NCBI GenBank assembly: GCA_017446645.1
Contig: JAFSQO010000433.1
Span: 1-14,244, forward strand
DNA: 14,244 nt
Direction of reading: 5' to 3'
Origin: Synergistaceae bacterium
Lineage (GTDB): Bacteria; Synergistota; Synergistia; Synergistales; Aminobacteriaceae
The translations under genes were made by a program, and so were the position numbers. The notes beneath the pieces are model-generated. The model was not told where the DNA came from and searched no databases. It saw nothing but the letters and a program-made list of their open reading frames with translations. Shown here piece after piece: positions 1 to 7,379 of the stretch. Each line of letters starts with the position of its first letter. The stretch's first letter is position 1.

Positions 1-1057
1 CAGGATAGCGCATTTTTATCTCATTTATTTTGTCCAGCATCAAATCCGCAATCTTGAAACAAACTTCACTGAAGCGTGAAATCATTTTGTCCCTTATCTG
101 AGGCTGGAGTTTGTCGGCCAATGCAGTAACATATTTTATATAACTGAAATCCGGTATAGGAATTACGAGCTTTGCACCTAAGAGTTTTGCCATTTCAAAT
201 GGATACCATAATTCGTAATATTCCTGTCTTGTAAGTCTGGCTTTATTGTTTATGTAGTAAACATCACGAATTCTGTGAGGATTGAGGGTAAACAATTCTT
301 CTAGTTCTTCACAACCGGATTCACCTGAGAAATCTCCGCCATAATGTGCTGTGTTATAGTCAAATCTCTGCTCCGTTCCGTCATCCATTACAGTTACTAT
401 ATAAACTTCCTGCAGGCCGAAAAGACAGGCACCTCCCATGATAGCAATATCTTCGCCGCGTTCCATAGCAGCCTTCAGTCCGTACAAATTGTTCGTGAAA
501 AAAGGCATTTCGAGCCAATAAGGCATATCAGGGTTCTCCGGCAACATAGGGAATATTGACCTTATATTTTCGTAGCGGTTTAATAACAATTTTTCATTGA
601 AGCGTAACATTTTTGTGTTCAGAATGATTCTTTCTCTTGCGCACTCTTGTTCGCATTCCTTCTGAAACTCCCGCTCAAGTTCCTTAATAACAGCTTCAAG
701 TTCTTTTTTGCGAAGCCTCAAAAGTTTTAACAAAGCACGACTCTCTTCATCTACAAAGCCGCTGCTCCTGAATGCATGTTTGGTGGAAGAACTCAATGCA
801 CGATTTTGTTCTTCAATGTTACGAAGCTCTGATAATACATCCTGATATTTTGGAGATGATTTCTTTCGAGCAAGTTTTTCATAAAATTTTCTCCAACTGG
901 CGTAATTCTTGCGTTCTGATTCTTCTTGGCAAACTTCGAATCTTCCGTTTATTGGCATCGGGAAATTCATCTGTTGTTCAGAAAAATCAACATACACGCT
1001 TTCTTCTCGACTAATCCCGGCAGACTTCAGAGCTGAATAAATCGTAATGATACTCAT
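1..1057 (-). CDS. Unrecognised protein with central coiled coil, partial (C-terminus beyond left edge)
   Basis: The minus strand is open from an ATG at 1057 to the window edge (352 codons seen, no stop). An AGAGGA ribosome binding site lies about 10 bases upstream and a consensus promoter lies further up, so this is a real expressed gene although I do not recognise the family. The N-terminus (MSIITIYSAL) has no signal peptide. Residues about 105-160 are rich in Leu, Lys, Arg and Glu in a heptad-like pattern and probably form a coiled coil. The second half is a mixed alpha/beta region with a hydrophobic strand around 203-224 (ending IVTVMDDG), an acidic Gly-rich stretch at 240-256 and a segment reading LGAKLVIPIPDFSY at about 293-306. 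No transmembrane segment is evident, so it is probably cytoplasmic. The plus-strand open frames in this region are short shadows. No function is assigned. It is divergent from gyrA and not part of its operon. Confidence 0.85.
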   Translation of the reverse strand, partial: MSIITIYSALKSAGISREESVYVDFSEQQMNFPMPINGRFEVCQEESERKNYASWRKFYEKLARKKSSPKYQDVLSELRNIEEQNRALSSSTKHAFRSSGFVDEESRALLKLLRLRKKELEAVIKELEREFQKECEQECARERIILNTKMLRFNEKLLLNRYENIRSIFPMLPENPDMPYWLEMPFFTNNLYGLKAAMERGEDIAIMGGACLFGLQEVYIVTVMDDGTEQRFDYNTAHYGGDFSGESGCEELEELFTLNPHRIRDVYYINNKARLTRQEYYELWYPFEMAKLLGAKLVIPIPDFSYIKYVTALADKLQPQIRDKMISRFSEVCFKIADLMLDKINEIKMRYP

Positions 1058-1200
1058 TACAAAAAATTCCTCTCTTTATGAAGAAAATCGCCATGCAAAA
1101 CCGAGCGGAACGATGCTCCTGCCTGACGAGTATTTACGTCTGCGTTTAACTGGTCTGTAAACTGATAAGTCTTACTGAAAAAAGATAAAAGACTAGCTAG

Positions 1201-1221
1201 TGCTGCGTGCTGCGTGCTACG
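1201..1221. repeat. Heptamer tandem repeat, TGCTGCG x3 (third copy TGCTACG)
   Basis: Three head-to-tail 7-bp units, the last with one mismatch, in the divergent intergenic region. It overlaps the expected transcription start of the leftward gene. Two other intergenic regions of this window also hold 7-bp-period repeats with different units. Confidence 0.8.
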
Positions 1222-1223
1222 TG

Positions 1224-1252
1224 ATTATGCACATTCTTTTCGCGCTTGTCAA
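1224..1252 (-). promoter_or_regulatory. Sigma-70 type promoter for the left-edge gene
   Basis: Read on the minus strand: a perfect -35 TTGACA (1252-1247), a 17-base spacer, and a -10 CATAAT (1229-1224), one base from consensus. Transcription would begin near 1217, giving an untranslated leader of about 160 nt before the ATG at 1057. Confidence 0.75.
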
Positions 1253-1460
1253 GCAGTTTTTTACGTAATTTTTCAATATCTTGCAACCTCATTTTAATTT
1301 TTTTGTCTCACTTTGATAAAATTTCAGTCAGTTAATTATATACTTACCATATTTGAAAAGCAATAAAAATAGCAATGTTCAATATTGGCAAATTTTAGGA
1401 ATAAAAATGCCCAATAAAATATTAATCAGTTTATTGCATGATTATAACATAAAGCATTCA

Positions 1461-1469
1461 TGCTAAAAT
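1461..1469 (+). promoter_or_regulatory. Candidate extended -10 promoter for gyrA
   Basis: TGC-TAAAAT fits an extended -10 element (TGn followed by a near-consensus -10). There is no convincing -35 at 17 bases; TTGCAT at 1435-1440 is 23 bases away. Transcription would start near 1476, about 45 bases before the gyrA ATG, which leaves room for the AGGAG at 1501-1505. Confidence 0.35.
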
Positions 1470-1520
1470 TATTAATTCGTATAGTCACGAAATTTTTGAG
1501 AGGAGAACAAATTCTTTCTT

Positions 1521-4139
1521 ATGTCAGACGAAAAATTAAACCAGCCTATTCAGCAAGAGATCACAGACCCTGACGAGGCAGGAAGAATAATATCACTTCC
1601 CCTAGTGGGAGAAATAAAGACAAGCTATCTTAACTATGCAATGAGCGTTATCGTAGGCAGGGCATTACCAGACGCAAGAGACGGCCTTAAACCCGTTCAG
1701 AGACGAGTACTCTATGCAATGTCAGAACTTGGCCTGAAACATAATACTGCATACAAGAAGAGCGCACGTATCGTCGGCGAGACAATGGGTAAGTATCACC
1801 CTCACGGAGACAGCGCAATATATGACACTATGGTCAGACTTGCACAGAACTGGAATTTACGTTACTGCCTTGTCGACGGTCAGGGAAATTTCGGCTCAGT
1901 TGACGGAGACAGCGCAGCAGCAATGCGTTACACTGAAGCGAGATTGAGCTGGCCCGGTGAAATTATGCTTGCGAACTTGGACGAAGACACAGTTGACTGG
2001 GCGCAGAACTTCGACGAGTCACTCAAGGAACCAATGACTCTGCCGTCCATATTGCCGAACTTGCTGGTGAATGGCAGTACAGGTATCGCAGTCGGAATGG
2101 CTACGAACATGCCGCCCCATAACTTGAACGAAGTTACTCAGGTCTTGTGCTGGCTAATCGAGAACAATGTCGAACCAGAGGACGCTGACCTTCACAAGAT
2201 AATGGAGATAATGCCCGCTCCTGATTTCCCTACCGGAGGCGAAATTCTTGGCCGTGCAGGTATTTATGAGGCTTACTCAACAGGTCGAGGCAAGATATTA
2301 ATTCGGGGCAAAATGCACACTGAACAGTCAAAACGCAGCAAGAAAACCCGAATCGTAATCACTGAAATCCCGTTTAACGTCAACAAGACTATATTGCTTG
2401 AAACTATGGTCACTGCCGTTCAGGACAAGCAAATCGAAGGCATCACGGAAATTCGAGACGAGTCAGACAGGGACGGTCTAAGAATCGTTGTCGAGGTAGC
2501 AAAGGACCTTGACCCTGACTTAATCATGCGAAAACTCTACAAGCATACCCAGCTTCAGACGACTTACGGAATTATCAATCTTGCCCTTGTCAATCAGCAC
2601 CCTGAGATATTGCCCGTTAAAAACTTGCTTGGGATTTACCTCAACTACAGGCGCGATGTCGTAAGGCGCAGGACAGAGTACAGGCTCAGACAGGCTCAGG
2701 CCCGCGAACACATCATAGAAGGGCTGAAAAAGGCTCTTGCTAATATCGAGCAGGTCATCAAGATTATCAGGGGCACTAACTCGGCACAGGAGGCAAAGGA
2801 AAACCTGCAGACTCAGTTAGAGTTTTCAGACGTTCAGACTCAGGCAATTCTCGACATGAGGCTACAGAGGCTCACAGGACTCGAACGCAGCAGACTTGAT
2901 GACGAGCAAAATAAGCTGCTTGCTGACATTGAGTCATATAATCACATACTGGGCGACAAGAAGACTCTTGACGGTGTAATTCATGATGAACTCATAGAGA
3001 TCGCTTCACGTTTCGGTGATAAGAGACGCACGGACATTATCGATACATACGAAGAAGTCCCTGACGAGGCCATGATTGCAGAGTCAGACATAGTAATTAC
3101 ACTCTCTCAGGACGGCTTCATCAAACGCCAGCCCGTAGAGTTCTATAAGTTGCAGGCAAAAGGCGGCAAGGGACGTAAAGGCGCGAACATTCAGGAGGAC
3201 GACAGTATTTCACTCGTCAGCGTGACCCATACCCACAAGAATATTTACTTCTTTACTAATAGGGGGCGAGTAATGTCAGTCAAGGGCTACGAAATTCCTG
3301 AGACTAAATCGGGCAAAGGGAAACCCGTCAATAAGACCCTGCCCCTTCTTCAGGAGAACGAGAGAATCGTAAATATCGCTGCCGAAGACGAGACAGGCTG
3401 CAAGTATTTATTCTTTATAACGAAACTGGGAAAGGCCAAGAGAACCAGCCTCGAAGAAATGAGAAGCAGCAACAGGGCCAAGAAAGTCATGAACGTTGAC
3501 GAAGGCGATGAGATTGCCCAAGTCAGGCTTACTAACGGTGAAAATGATTTGCTGATCATGACGGTCAAGGGTCAGGCTTTACGAGTATCCGAACAGGAAT
3601 TCAGGGCAATGGGCAGGACAGCAGGAGGAATTAAGGCCATAAGACTCAGCGGCAATAACGATAAAGTCCTGAGCTGTGATGTAGTTGACAAGACCCGAAA
3701 AGTTTTGCTGATCAGTGAACACGGACTCGGCAAGCGCACTGACTTTGACGAATTCACTCCTCACCATAGGGGCACGGGCGGCATCAAAATAATGAATCTT
3801 AATCACAAAACAGGCAAACTCGCAGCTTGTCTCTCGGTCAAGGACAATGACGAAATGCTGGTTATCACGTCAAAAGGCATGATGATCCGCATTGACACCG
3901 GCAGCATCTCGAACTTGTCACGAACTGCTACAGGAAGTACTATTCTGAGGCTTAACGAAGGCGACACAGTAGCAGATTGCAGTGTCATCAGGGCACCGGA
4001 AGAAGACAGCGATGACTCAGGGGTCTTAACGTTCAACGACATTGATGGCATGAATTCCGATTTAGAGTCAGAGTCAGAGACTCTACCGTTATTCAATGAC
4101 ATTTCAGGAGACAGTGATAATAATGATGAGAATAGCTAA
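1521..4139 (+). CDS. gyrA: DNA gyrase subunit A
   Basis: This is the breakage-reunion subunit of DNA gyrase, which with GyrB (not in this window) introduces negative supercoils using ATP. The 872-residue length is normal. The N-terminal winged-helix/tower part holds the catalytic Arg136-Tyr137 (AMRYTEAR), whose tyrosine forms the DNA phosphodiester link. The quinolone region reads [10 protein letters not shown] with Ser98 and Asp102, equivalent to E. coli Ser83 and Asp87, so the drug-sensitive residues are present. The C-terminal beta-pinwheel contains a GyrA box variant, QAKGGKG at 545-551, which argues for GyrA rather than ParC. The last about 50 residues form an acidic Asp/Glu/Ser tail; acidic GyrA tails are known to modulate wrapping in other bacteria. 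The start is an ATG with AGGAG at 1501-1505, a rather long 15-base spacing. The 3' end overlaps psd. Confidence 0.97.
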   Translation: MSDEKLNQPIQQEITDPDEAGRIISLPLVGEIKTSYLNYAMSVIVGRALPDARDGLKPVQRRVLYAMSELGLKHNTAYKKSARIVGETMGKYHPHGDSAIYDTMVRLAQNWNLRYCLVDGQGNFGSVDGDSAAAMRYTEARLSWPGEIMLANLDEDTVDWAQNFDESLKEPMTLPSILPNLLVNGSTGIAVGMATNMPPHNLNEVTQVLCWLIENNVEPEDADLHKIMEIMPAPDFPTGGEILGRAGIYEAYSTGRGKILIRGKMHTEQSKRSKKTRIVITEIPFNVNKTILLETMVTAVQDKQIEGITEIRDESDRDGLRIVVEVAKDLDPDLIMRKLYKHTQLQTTYGIINLALVNQHPEILPVKNLLGIYLNYRRDVVRRRTEYRLRQAQAREHIIEGLKKALANIEQVIKIIRGTNSAQEAKENLQTQLEFSDVQTQAILDMRLQRLTGLERSRLDDEQNKLLADIESYNHILGDKKTLDGVIHDELIEIASRFGDKRRTDIIDTYEEVPDEAMIAESDIVITLSQDGFIKRQPVEFYKLQAKGGKGRKGANIQEDDSISLVSVTHTHKNIYFFTNRGRVMSVKGYEIPETKSGKGKPVNKTLPLLQENERIVNIAAEDETGCKYLFFITKLGKAKRTSLEEMRSSNRAKKVMNVDEGDEIAQVRLTNGENDLLIMTVKGQALRVSEQEFRAMGRTAGGIKAIRLSGNNDKVLSCDVVDKTRKVLLISEHGLGKRTDFDEFTPHHRGTGGIKIMNLNHKTGKLAACLSVKDNDEMLVITSKGMMIRIDTGSISNLSRTATGSTILRLNEGDTVADCSVIRAPEEDSDDSGVLTFNDIDGMNSDLESESETLPLFNDISGDSDNNDENS

Positions 4140-4743
4140 AGATGGTCTGCCGTTAATAACGTTCTCGCTGCTTTGTACGATAGCATTCGCCTTTATCGCG
4201 GTAGTCCCTGCTGTAATAGTCGGGGTTCTCACGTTATTCATAATCTGGTTCTTTAGGGACCCTGAGAGAAGCGCAAATTACCAGGACGGTTATTTCTTCT
4301 CGCCTGCTGACGGCAATATAGTCGAAATTTCAGAGGCAGAACACCCGTTCACAGGCCGGGCCCTTAAGGTCGGGATATTCATGAATGTGTTCAGCGTCCA
4401 CGTTAATCGCGCTCCATGTACTGGACGAGTTGATTATCTCGAATATATTCCAGGCAAGAAAATCGCAGCATTCTCACCCAAGGCAAGCGAAATCAACGAA
4501 CGTAATTTTGTAGGCTTGTCAACTCAATGGGGACCAGTTATGATGACCCAGATAGCAGGTTTACTGGCCCGCAGAATAGTGTGCAGGCTCAGACGCGGTG
4601 ATATTCTCGAAGCAGGGCAGCGTTACGGAATGATAAAACTAGGTTCGCGTGTTGACGTATATTTGCCTCGTGATACAGTATTGAAAGTAAAGAAAGGAGA
4701 CCGGGTAAAATCCGGTATAACTTGTATAGGAGTGAAAGTGTAA
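4123..4743 (+). CDS. psd: Phosphatidylserine decarboxylase proenzyme, short form
   Basis: Converts phosphatidylserine to phosphatidylethanolamine at the inner membrane. The product is 206 residues, matching the short Psd type. Residues about 9-43 are hydrophobic and should anchor the protein. Family landmarks follow: FRDPER (44-49), SPADG (60-64), [13 protein letters not shown] (86-98) and the processing site LGSR (173-176), where cleavage between Gly174 and Ser175 would create the pyruvoyl cofactor and split the protein into beta and alpha chains. The start is chosen at the first of two adjacent ATGs (4123 and 4126), 12 bases after an AGGAG at 4106-4110; a longer frame from 4096 would put that site inside the gene and add an unconserved N-terminus. 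It overlaps the end of gyrA by 17 bases, and its stop overlaps the pssA start (TAATG), so the three genes are probably translationally coupled. The next gene supplies its substrate. Confidence 0.93.
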   Translation: MMRIAKDGLPLITFSLLCTIAFAFIAVVPAVIVGVLTLFIIWFFRDPERSANYQDGYFFSPADGNIVEISEAEHPFTGRALKVGIFMNVFSVHVNRAPCTGRVDYLEYIPGKKIAAFSPKASEINERNFVGLSTQWGPVMMTQIAGLLARRIVCRLRRGDILEAGQRYGMIKLGSRVDVYLPRDTVLKVKKGDRVKSGITCIGVKV

Positions 4744-5501
4744 TGGGATTTAAGAATTTTTTGCAGAGACGGAGACGATTAGGCAGAATAACCAGAAAAC
4801 CCGTAGAGCTCAGACAACTAGCACCCAACATGGTAACCAGCGGCAATTTATTATGCGGGATATTTTCGTTAATGCTCGTCCTTCACGGGAGATTTATCCC
4901 TGCAGCATGGATGATATTCTTTGCGGTAATCTTTGATGGCTTCGACGGTAAAGTAGCCAGAATGCTTGGAGGCGGTTCACAATTCGGCCTTGAGTTCGAC
5001 AGTTTGGCTGATCTTGTAAGTTTTGGGGTAGCTCCGTCAATTCTGCTTTATCAGGTCTGCGTCAGGGAGCTTTATCTTGCCGGCGCAGTTAGTTCTTGCT
5101 TCTTTGCATTATGTGTAGCGTTGAGATTAGCGCGTTTTAATATAGTGCATGTTCCAGGACCGTTTCAGGGTTTGCCGTGTCCTGCAGGCGGTTTATTTGT
5201 GGCATCGTTTATAATTGCGAAGCTCAATCTGCCTTCATGGGTTATGGCATTAATTTTGGTGTGTACTGGTTTGTTGATGATTTCGAGCATTCCGTATGCC
5301 AACATGAAAAAGCTCACGAAAAAGACTGCTGACAAGACTAAATTCTTTGCGCTTCTTTCGTTGATTGCATTGTCATCTATTTTCCTGAGAAGTGCTGCCC
5401 CGTTGTTCTTATTCGCACTGTATATAATCAGCGGCCTGATTCGCTTTGACTGGGGAGAGTGGTTATTGAGACCCGAAGCCCGTGTGAAAGACAGCAAATA
5501 A
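4743..5501 (+). CDS. pssA: CDP-diacylglycerol--serine O-phosphatidyltransferase
   Basis: Integral membrane enzyme that makes phosphatidylserine from CDP-diacylglycerol and L-serine, the step before Psd. The 252-residue protein has a basic N-terminus (residues 7-19 include RRRRLGR) and several hydrophobic helices. It carries the complete CDP-alcohol phosphatidyltransferase signature: Asp65, Asp68-Gly69, Ala72-Arg73, Gly82, Asp86 and Asp90, with the family's exact spacing. The neighbouring segment APNMVTSGNLLCG (28-40) is typical of this PssA subgroup. The ATG at 4743 shares a base with the psd stop and follows a GGAG at 4729-4732; a TTG at 4722 would extend into psd and is less likely. With psd it forms a compact phosphatidylethanolamine pathway downstream of gyrA. 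The pairing suggests the organism has phosphatidylethanolamine membranes. Confidence 0.94.
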   Translation: MGFKNFLQRRRRLGRITRKPVELRQLAPNMVTSGNLLCGIFSLMLVLHGRFIPAAWMIFFAVIFDGFDGKVARMLGGGSQFGLEFDSLADLVSFGVAPSILLYQVCVRELYLAGAVSSCFFALCVALRLARFNIVHVPGPFQGLPCPAGGLFVASFIIAKLNLPSWVMALILVCTGLLMISSIPYANMKKLTKKTADKTKFFALLSLIALSSIFLRSAAPLFLFALYIISGLIRFDWGEWLLRPEARVKDSK

Positions 5502-5524
5502 CACAAATAACAATAAATAGCTGA

Positions 5525-5563
5525 TAGTGGATAGTTGAAGGAAAAATTATTCACTATTCACTA
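5525..5563. terminator. Heptamer-built hairpin between convergent genes, possible bidirectional terminator
   Basis: The left arm (5525-5539) contains GATAGTG-GATAGTT units and the right arm (5550-5563) is exactly two copies of TTCACTA. They pair as a stem of about 14 pairs with one G-T wobble and one bulged base, around a 10-base AT-rich loop. It lies between the pssA stop and the convergent STAS gene stop. There is no clear T-run on either side, so terminator function is inferred from position, and it may instead be a member of a dispersed repeat. A 9-base direct repeat (CAAATAACA twice, 5495-5512) spans the pssA stop just upstream. Confidence 0.5.
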
Positions 5564-5582
5564 CCCGCTAATCATTGTTGTT

Positions 5583-5882
5583 TTACTGAACGTTTAGGAT
5601 TTCGTCGAATCCCGTAGTCTCAAAAATCTTCATGACTTCAGGCACAGCATTTTTCAATGTCATATTGCCGTTCTGTTTTTTCATATACTTCTGAGCCTTT
5701 AATAACACCCTGAGACCAGCTGAAGAAACATAGGCAAGTTTTGACATATCCACGACAAAATCCTTTACGCCATTAAGCATAGTACTAAGATCTTTTTCGA
5801 GCTGTTCTGCCGTTACTGCTGTCAGCTTCTTGTCAAGCGTCAATGTAAGATATTCGTTATTATCTGACTTGTCGAATATCAA
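5583..5882 (-). CDS. STAS-domain protein, anti-sigma factor antagonist-like (second of tandem pair)
   Basis: A 99-residue single-domain STAS protein of the SpoIIAA/RsbV type, cytoplasmic. In that family an unphosphorylated antagonist binds and sequesters an anti-sigma kinase; phosphorylation of one serine releases it. The conserved loop reads DMSKLAYVSSAGLRVLL (45-61); Ser54 aligns with the phosphorylated serine of SpoIIAA/RsbV (inferred by motif alignment). The start is TTG at 5882, supported by a perfect AGGAGG 7 bases upstream; there is no better ATG. It is 18 bases downstream of a close paralogue and shares its GNMT-KN segment and IFE-TGFD C-terminus, so the pair arose by duplication. No sigma factor or separate anti-sigma gene is in the window; the ATPase-like domain at the end of the ligase gene at 7380-9365 is the nearest candidate partner. 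Confidence 0.92.
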   Translation of the reverse strand: MIFDKSDNNEYLTLTLDKKLTAVTAEQLEKDLSTMLNGVKDFVVDMSKLAYVSSAGLRVLLKAQKYMKKQNGNMTLKNAVPEVMKIFETTGFDEILNVQ

Positions 5883-5900
5883 GGGCTTGCCTCCTGTTGA

Positions 5901-6194
5901 CTACTCAATGTTGAGCAGATCGTCAAAGCCAGTAACTTCAAAGATTTCGCGGATTTCCTGGCTAATATTCTTGACAGTCATATTGCCCTGCTTGTTCATG
6001 ATTTTCTGGGCCTTAAGCAAAACCCTCAGACCTGCTGATGAAATATAGACAAGTTTGCTCATATCCATGACCAGAGTTTTAACGTCATTGAGACCGCCTA
6101 ACTCTGCCTCAAGCTCAGGGGCTGTTGTTGTGTCAAGTCTGCCGTCGAGAGCAATGATTAACTCATCGCCATTTGTTGTTTTTGTGATTAACAT
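5901..6194 (-). CDS. STAS-domain protein, anti-sigma factor antagonist-like (first of tandem pair)
   Basis: A 97-residue STAS protein of the SpoIIAA/RsbV type. The N-terminal strands (LITKTTNGDELIIALDGRLD) match the family's usual opening, and the phosphorylation loop is DMSKLVYISSAGLRVLL (44-60), with Ser53 as the likely modified residue. The ATG at 6194 follows a GGAGG about 9 bases upstream. It is the first gene of a two-gene unit; the 263 bases separating it from galU contain two plausible promoters, so the pair may be expressed independently of the genes upstream. The paralogues differ mainly in their N-terminal 40 residues, the part most likely to confer partner specificity. Confidence 0.93.
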   Translation of the reverse strand: MLITKTTNGDELIIALDGRLDTTTAPELEAELGGLNDVKTLVMDMSKLVYISSAGLRVLLKAQKIMNKQGNMTVKNISQEIREIFEVTGFDDLLNIE

Positions 6195-6298
6195 GTTATC
6201 TGCCTCCAGATTTTATAGATTATTTTGTTTAGCGCGTCTTCTGCCAGACTCTTGCTCTTGAAATATATTTCTCAACAGATTCAAAGCACAAGAAGTCT

Positions 6299-6304
6299 AT
6301 TATA
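6299..6304 (-). promoter_or_regulatory. Consensus -10 element upstream of the STAS pair
   Basis: On the minus strand TATAAT occurs in the context TGTGTATAAT. The hexamer 17 bases upstream (TAAGCA) is a poor -35. Transcription would start near 6292, roughly 100 nt before the ATG at 6194. Confidence 0.4.
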
Positions 6305-6366
6305 CACAAACAAATTACCCCTGCTTACATAAGTAGGAGCTTCCCAGTTAATGGTATATGCAAAAA

Positions 6367-6396
6367 ATTGTAGCATAATATTAATACATAGCGCAA
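6367..6396 (-). promoter_or_regulatory. Promoter for the STAS pair, extended -10
   Basis: Minus strand: -35 TTGCGC (6396-6391), an 18-base spacer, and an extended -10 TGC-TACAAT with the hexamer at 6372-6367. Transcription would start near 6360. It lies downstream of galU, so the STAS genes need not depend on the galU transcript. Confidence 0.5.
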
Positions 6397-6457
6397 TTCA
6401 TTTCACGGCTATAGTTGAAGGAGGACTCTTGCGGGAGGATACCGTGTTCAGAAAAGC

Positions 6458-7333
6458 CTACTCGGTTTGAGCCTGAGCAGCATTAACGACATCAAGAATC
6501 ACATTGCGCAGCTCTGGGTCTTCGAGTGCTAACTGGACGTTCGCGCTTAACCAGCCTTTTTGTGTTCCGCAGTCAAATCTACGGCCATTGTAGACTACTC
6601 CCCAGACAGGTTCAAGATTACATAGTGTCTTTAAAGCGTCAGTTAATTGAATCTCTCCGCCTGTACCTGCAGTCTGATTATGCAGTAACTCGAAAATTCT
6701 CGGCGACAGGACATAACGTCCCATGATTGCGAGATTGCTGGGGGCTTCTTCTTTGTGGGGCTTCTCTATCATGTCAATTATCTTGTGAACTCCCGGCTCG
6801 ACTTCAAACTGGGATTTCACTATGCCGTAACGTGAGATGTTTTCAGGCTCTACAACTTCAAGGGCTATTACGCTGCCTCCCATCTTCTCATGAACGCGGA
6901 TTAACTGGGCAATTACAGGGTCATCGTTAATAAATACGTCATCGGGCAGGGCTACAGCAAAGAATTCGTTATTGCAAATAGGCTCGGCACACAACACGGC
7001 GTGGCCAAGTCCCAATGGCTGACGTTGACGGACAAATAAAATCTCGGCCATGTTGGCTATCTTGAGCATTTCCTCGTAAAGTGCTGTCTTGCCTCGTGCC
7101 TTCAGCATTTCTTCAAGCTCAAATGAACGGTCAAAGTAGTTTTCGATTGAACGCTTGGCTCGACCGGTTACCATGATTATCTCTTCACAGCCTGAAGCAA
7201 GGGCTTCTTCGACACCATACGAGATTATAGGACGATTGACAAGGGGCAGCATTTCCTTCGCGAGTTCCTTAGTAACAGGTAAAAATCGAGTACCCAGACC
7301 TGCTACAGGGAATACGCATTTCTTGATTTTCAT
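6458..7333 (-). CDS. galU: UTP--glucose-1-phosphate uridylyltransferase
   Basis: Makes UDP-glucose from UTP and glucose-1-phosphate, the sugar donor for exopolysaccharide, LPS-core and glycolipid synthesis. The 291 residues are the usual bacterial GalU length. Motifs run in order: GLGTRFLP (12-19) and TKELAKEML (21-29), the nucleotide-binding start; QPLGLGHAV (105-113); LPDD (129-132); SRYG (167-170); IEKP (189-192); GRY (205-207); GTGGEIQLTD (223-232); and FDCGTQKGW (253-261). All expected conserved groups are present, so it should be active. The ATG at 7333 has an AGGAGG 11 bases upstream. It lies 46 bases after the ligase-ATPase gene and probably shares its transcript. The upstream glycosyltransferase is a possible consumer of the UDP-sugar, though its donor is unknown. 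Confidence 0.96.
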   Translation of the reverse strand: MKIKKCVFPVAGLGTRFLPVTKELAKEMLPLVNRPIISYGVEEALASGCEEIIMVTGRAKRSIENYFDRSFELEEMLKARGKTALYEEMLKIANMAEILFVRQRQPLGLGHAVLCAEPICNNEFFAVALPDDVFINDDPVIAQLIRVHEKMGGSVIALEVVEPENISRYGIVKSQFEVEPGVHKIIDMIEKPHKEEAPSNLAIMGRYVLSPRIFELLHNQTAGTGGEIQLTDALKTLCNLEPVWGVVYNGRRFDCGTQKGWLSANVQLALEDPELRNVILDVVNAAQAQTE

Positions 7334-7379
7334 GTTTTACGTTACCTCCTTCAGTATTGTCTCATATTTTTGCTATATT

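Larger units (their letters stand above)
1058..1520. other. Divergent intergenic region between the left-edge gene and gyrA
   Basis: This 463-base stretch has no credible ORF. It is AT-rich, especially at 1300-1480. It contains a minus-strand promoter (1224-1252), a 7-bp tandem repeat (1201-1221) lying at the predicted start of the leftward transcript, and a weak plus-strand promoter candidate for gyrA (1461-1469). The predicted leftward leader of about 160 nt has only a weak AGTCTT/AAGACT pairing; I see no recognisable riboswitch. Confidence 0.7.

Noticed and set aside
515..530. Cyclodipeptide-synthase-like PYWLEMPFF segment in the left-edge protein
   Set aside because: The Tyr/Glu spacing is off by one and the other family motifs are missing; the resemblance is probably chance.
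344..1014. Plus-strand open frames of 71 and 80 codons
   Set aside because: They lie opposite the continuous minus-strand gene at 1-1057, which has a promoter and ribosome site; the plus frames have neither.
1140..1200. Possible regulatory hairpin in the leftward leader
   Set aside because: Only a 6-base AGTCTT/AAGACT pairing over a 15-base loop; too weak to call.
3803..4102. 99-codon minus-strand frame inside gyrA
   Set aside because: Composition is that of an antisense shadow of gyrA, with no recognisable domain or ribosome site.
5165..5554. 129-codon minus-strand frame opposite pssA
   Set aside because: It would overlap most of the pssA 3' half, which has a complete family motif; the frame shows no domain.
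6421..6440. Two GGAGGA ribosome-site-like motifs on the plus strand near the galU stop
   Set aside because: No plus-strand ORF follows at a usable distance, and the surroundings fit the galU/STAS intergenic gap.
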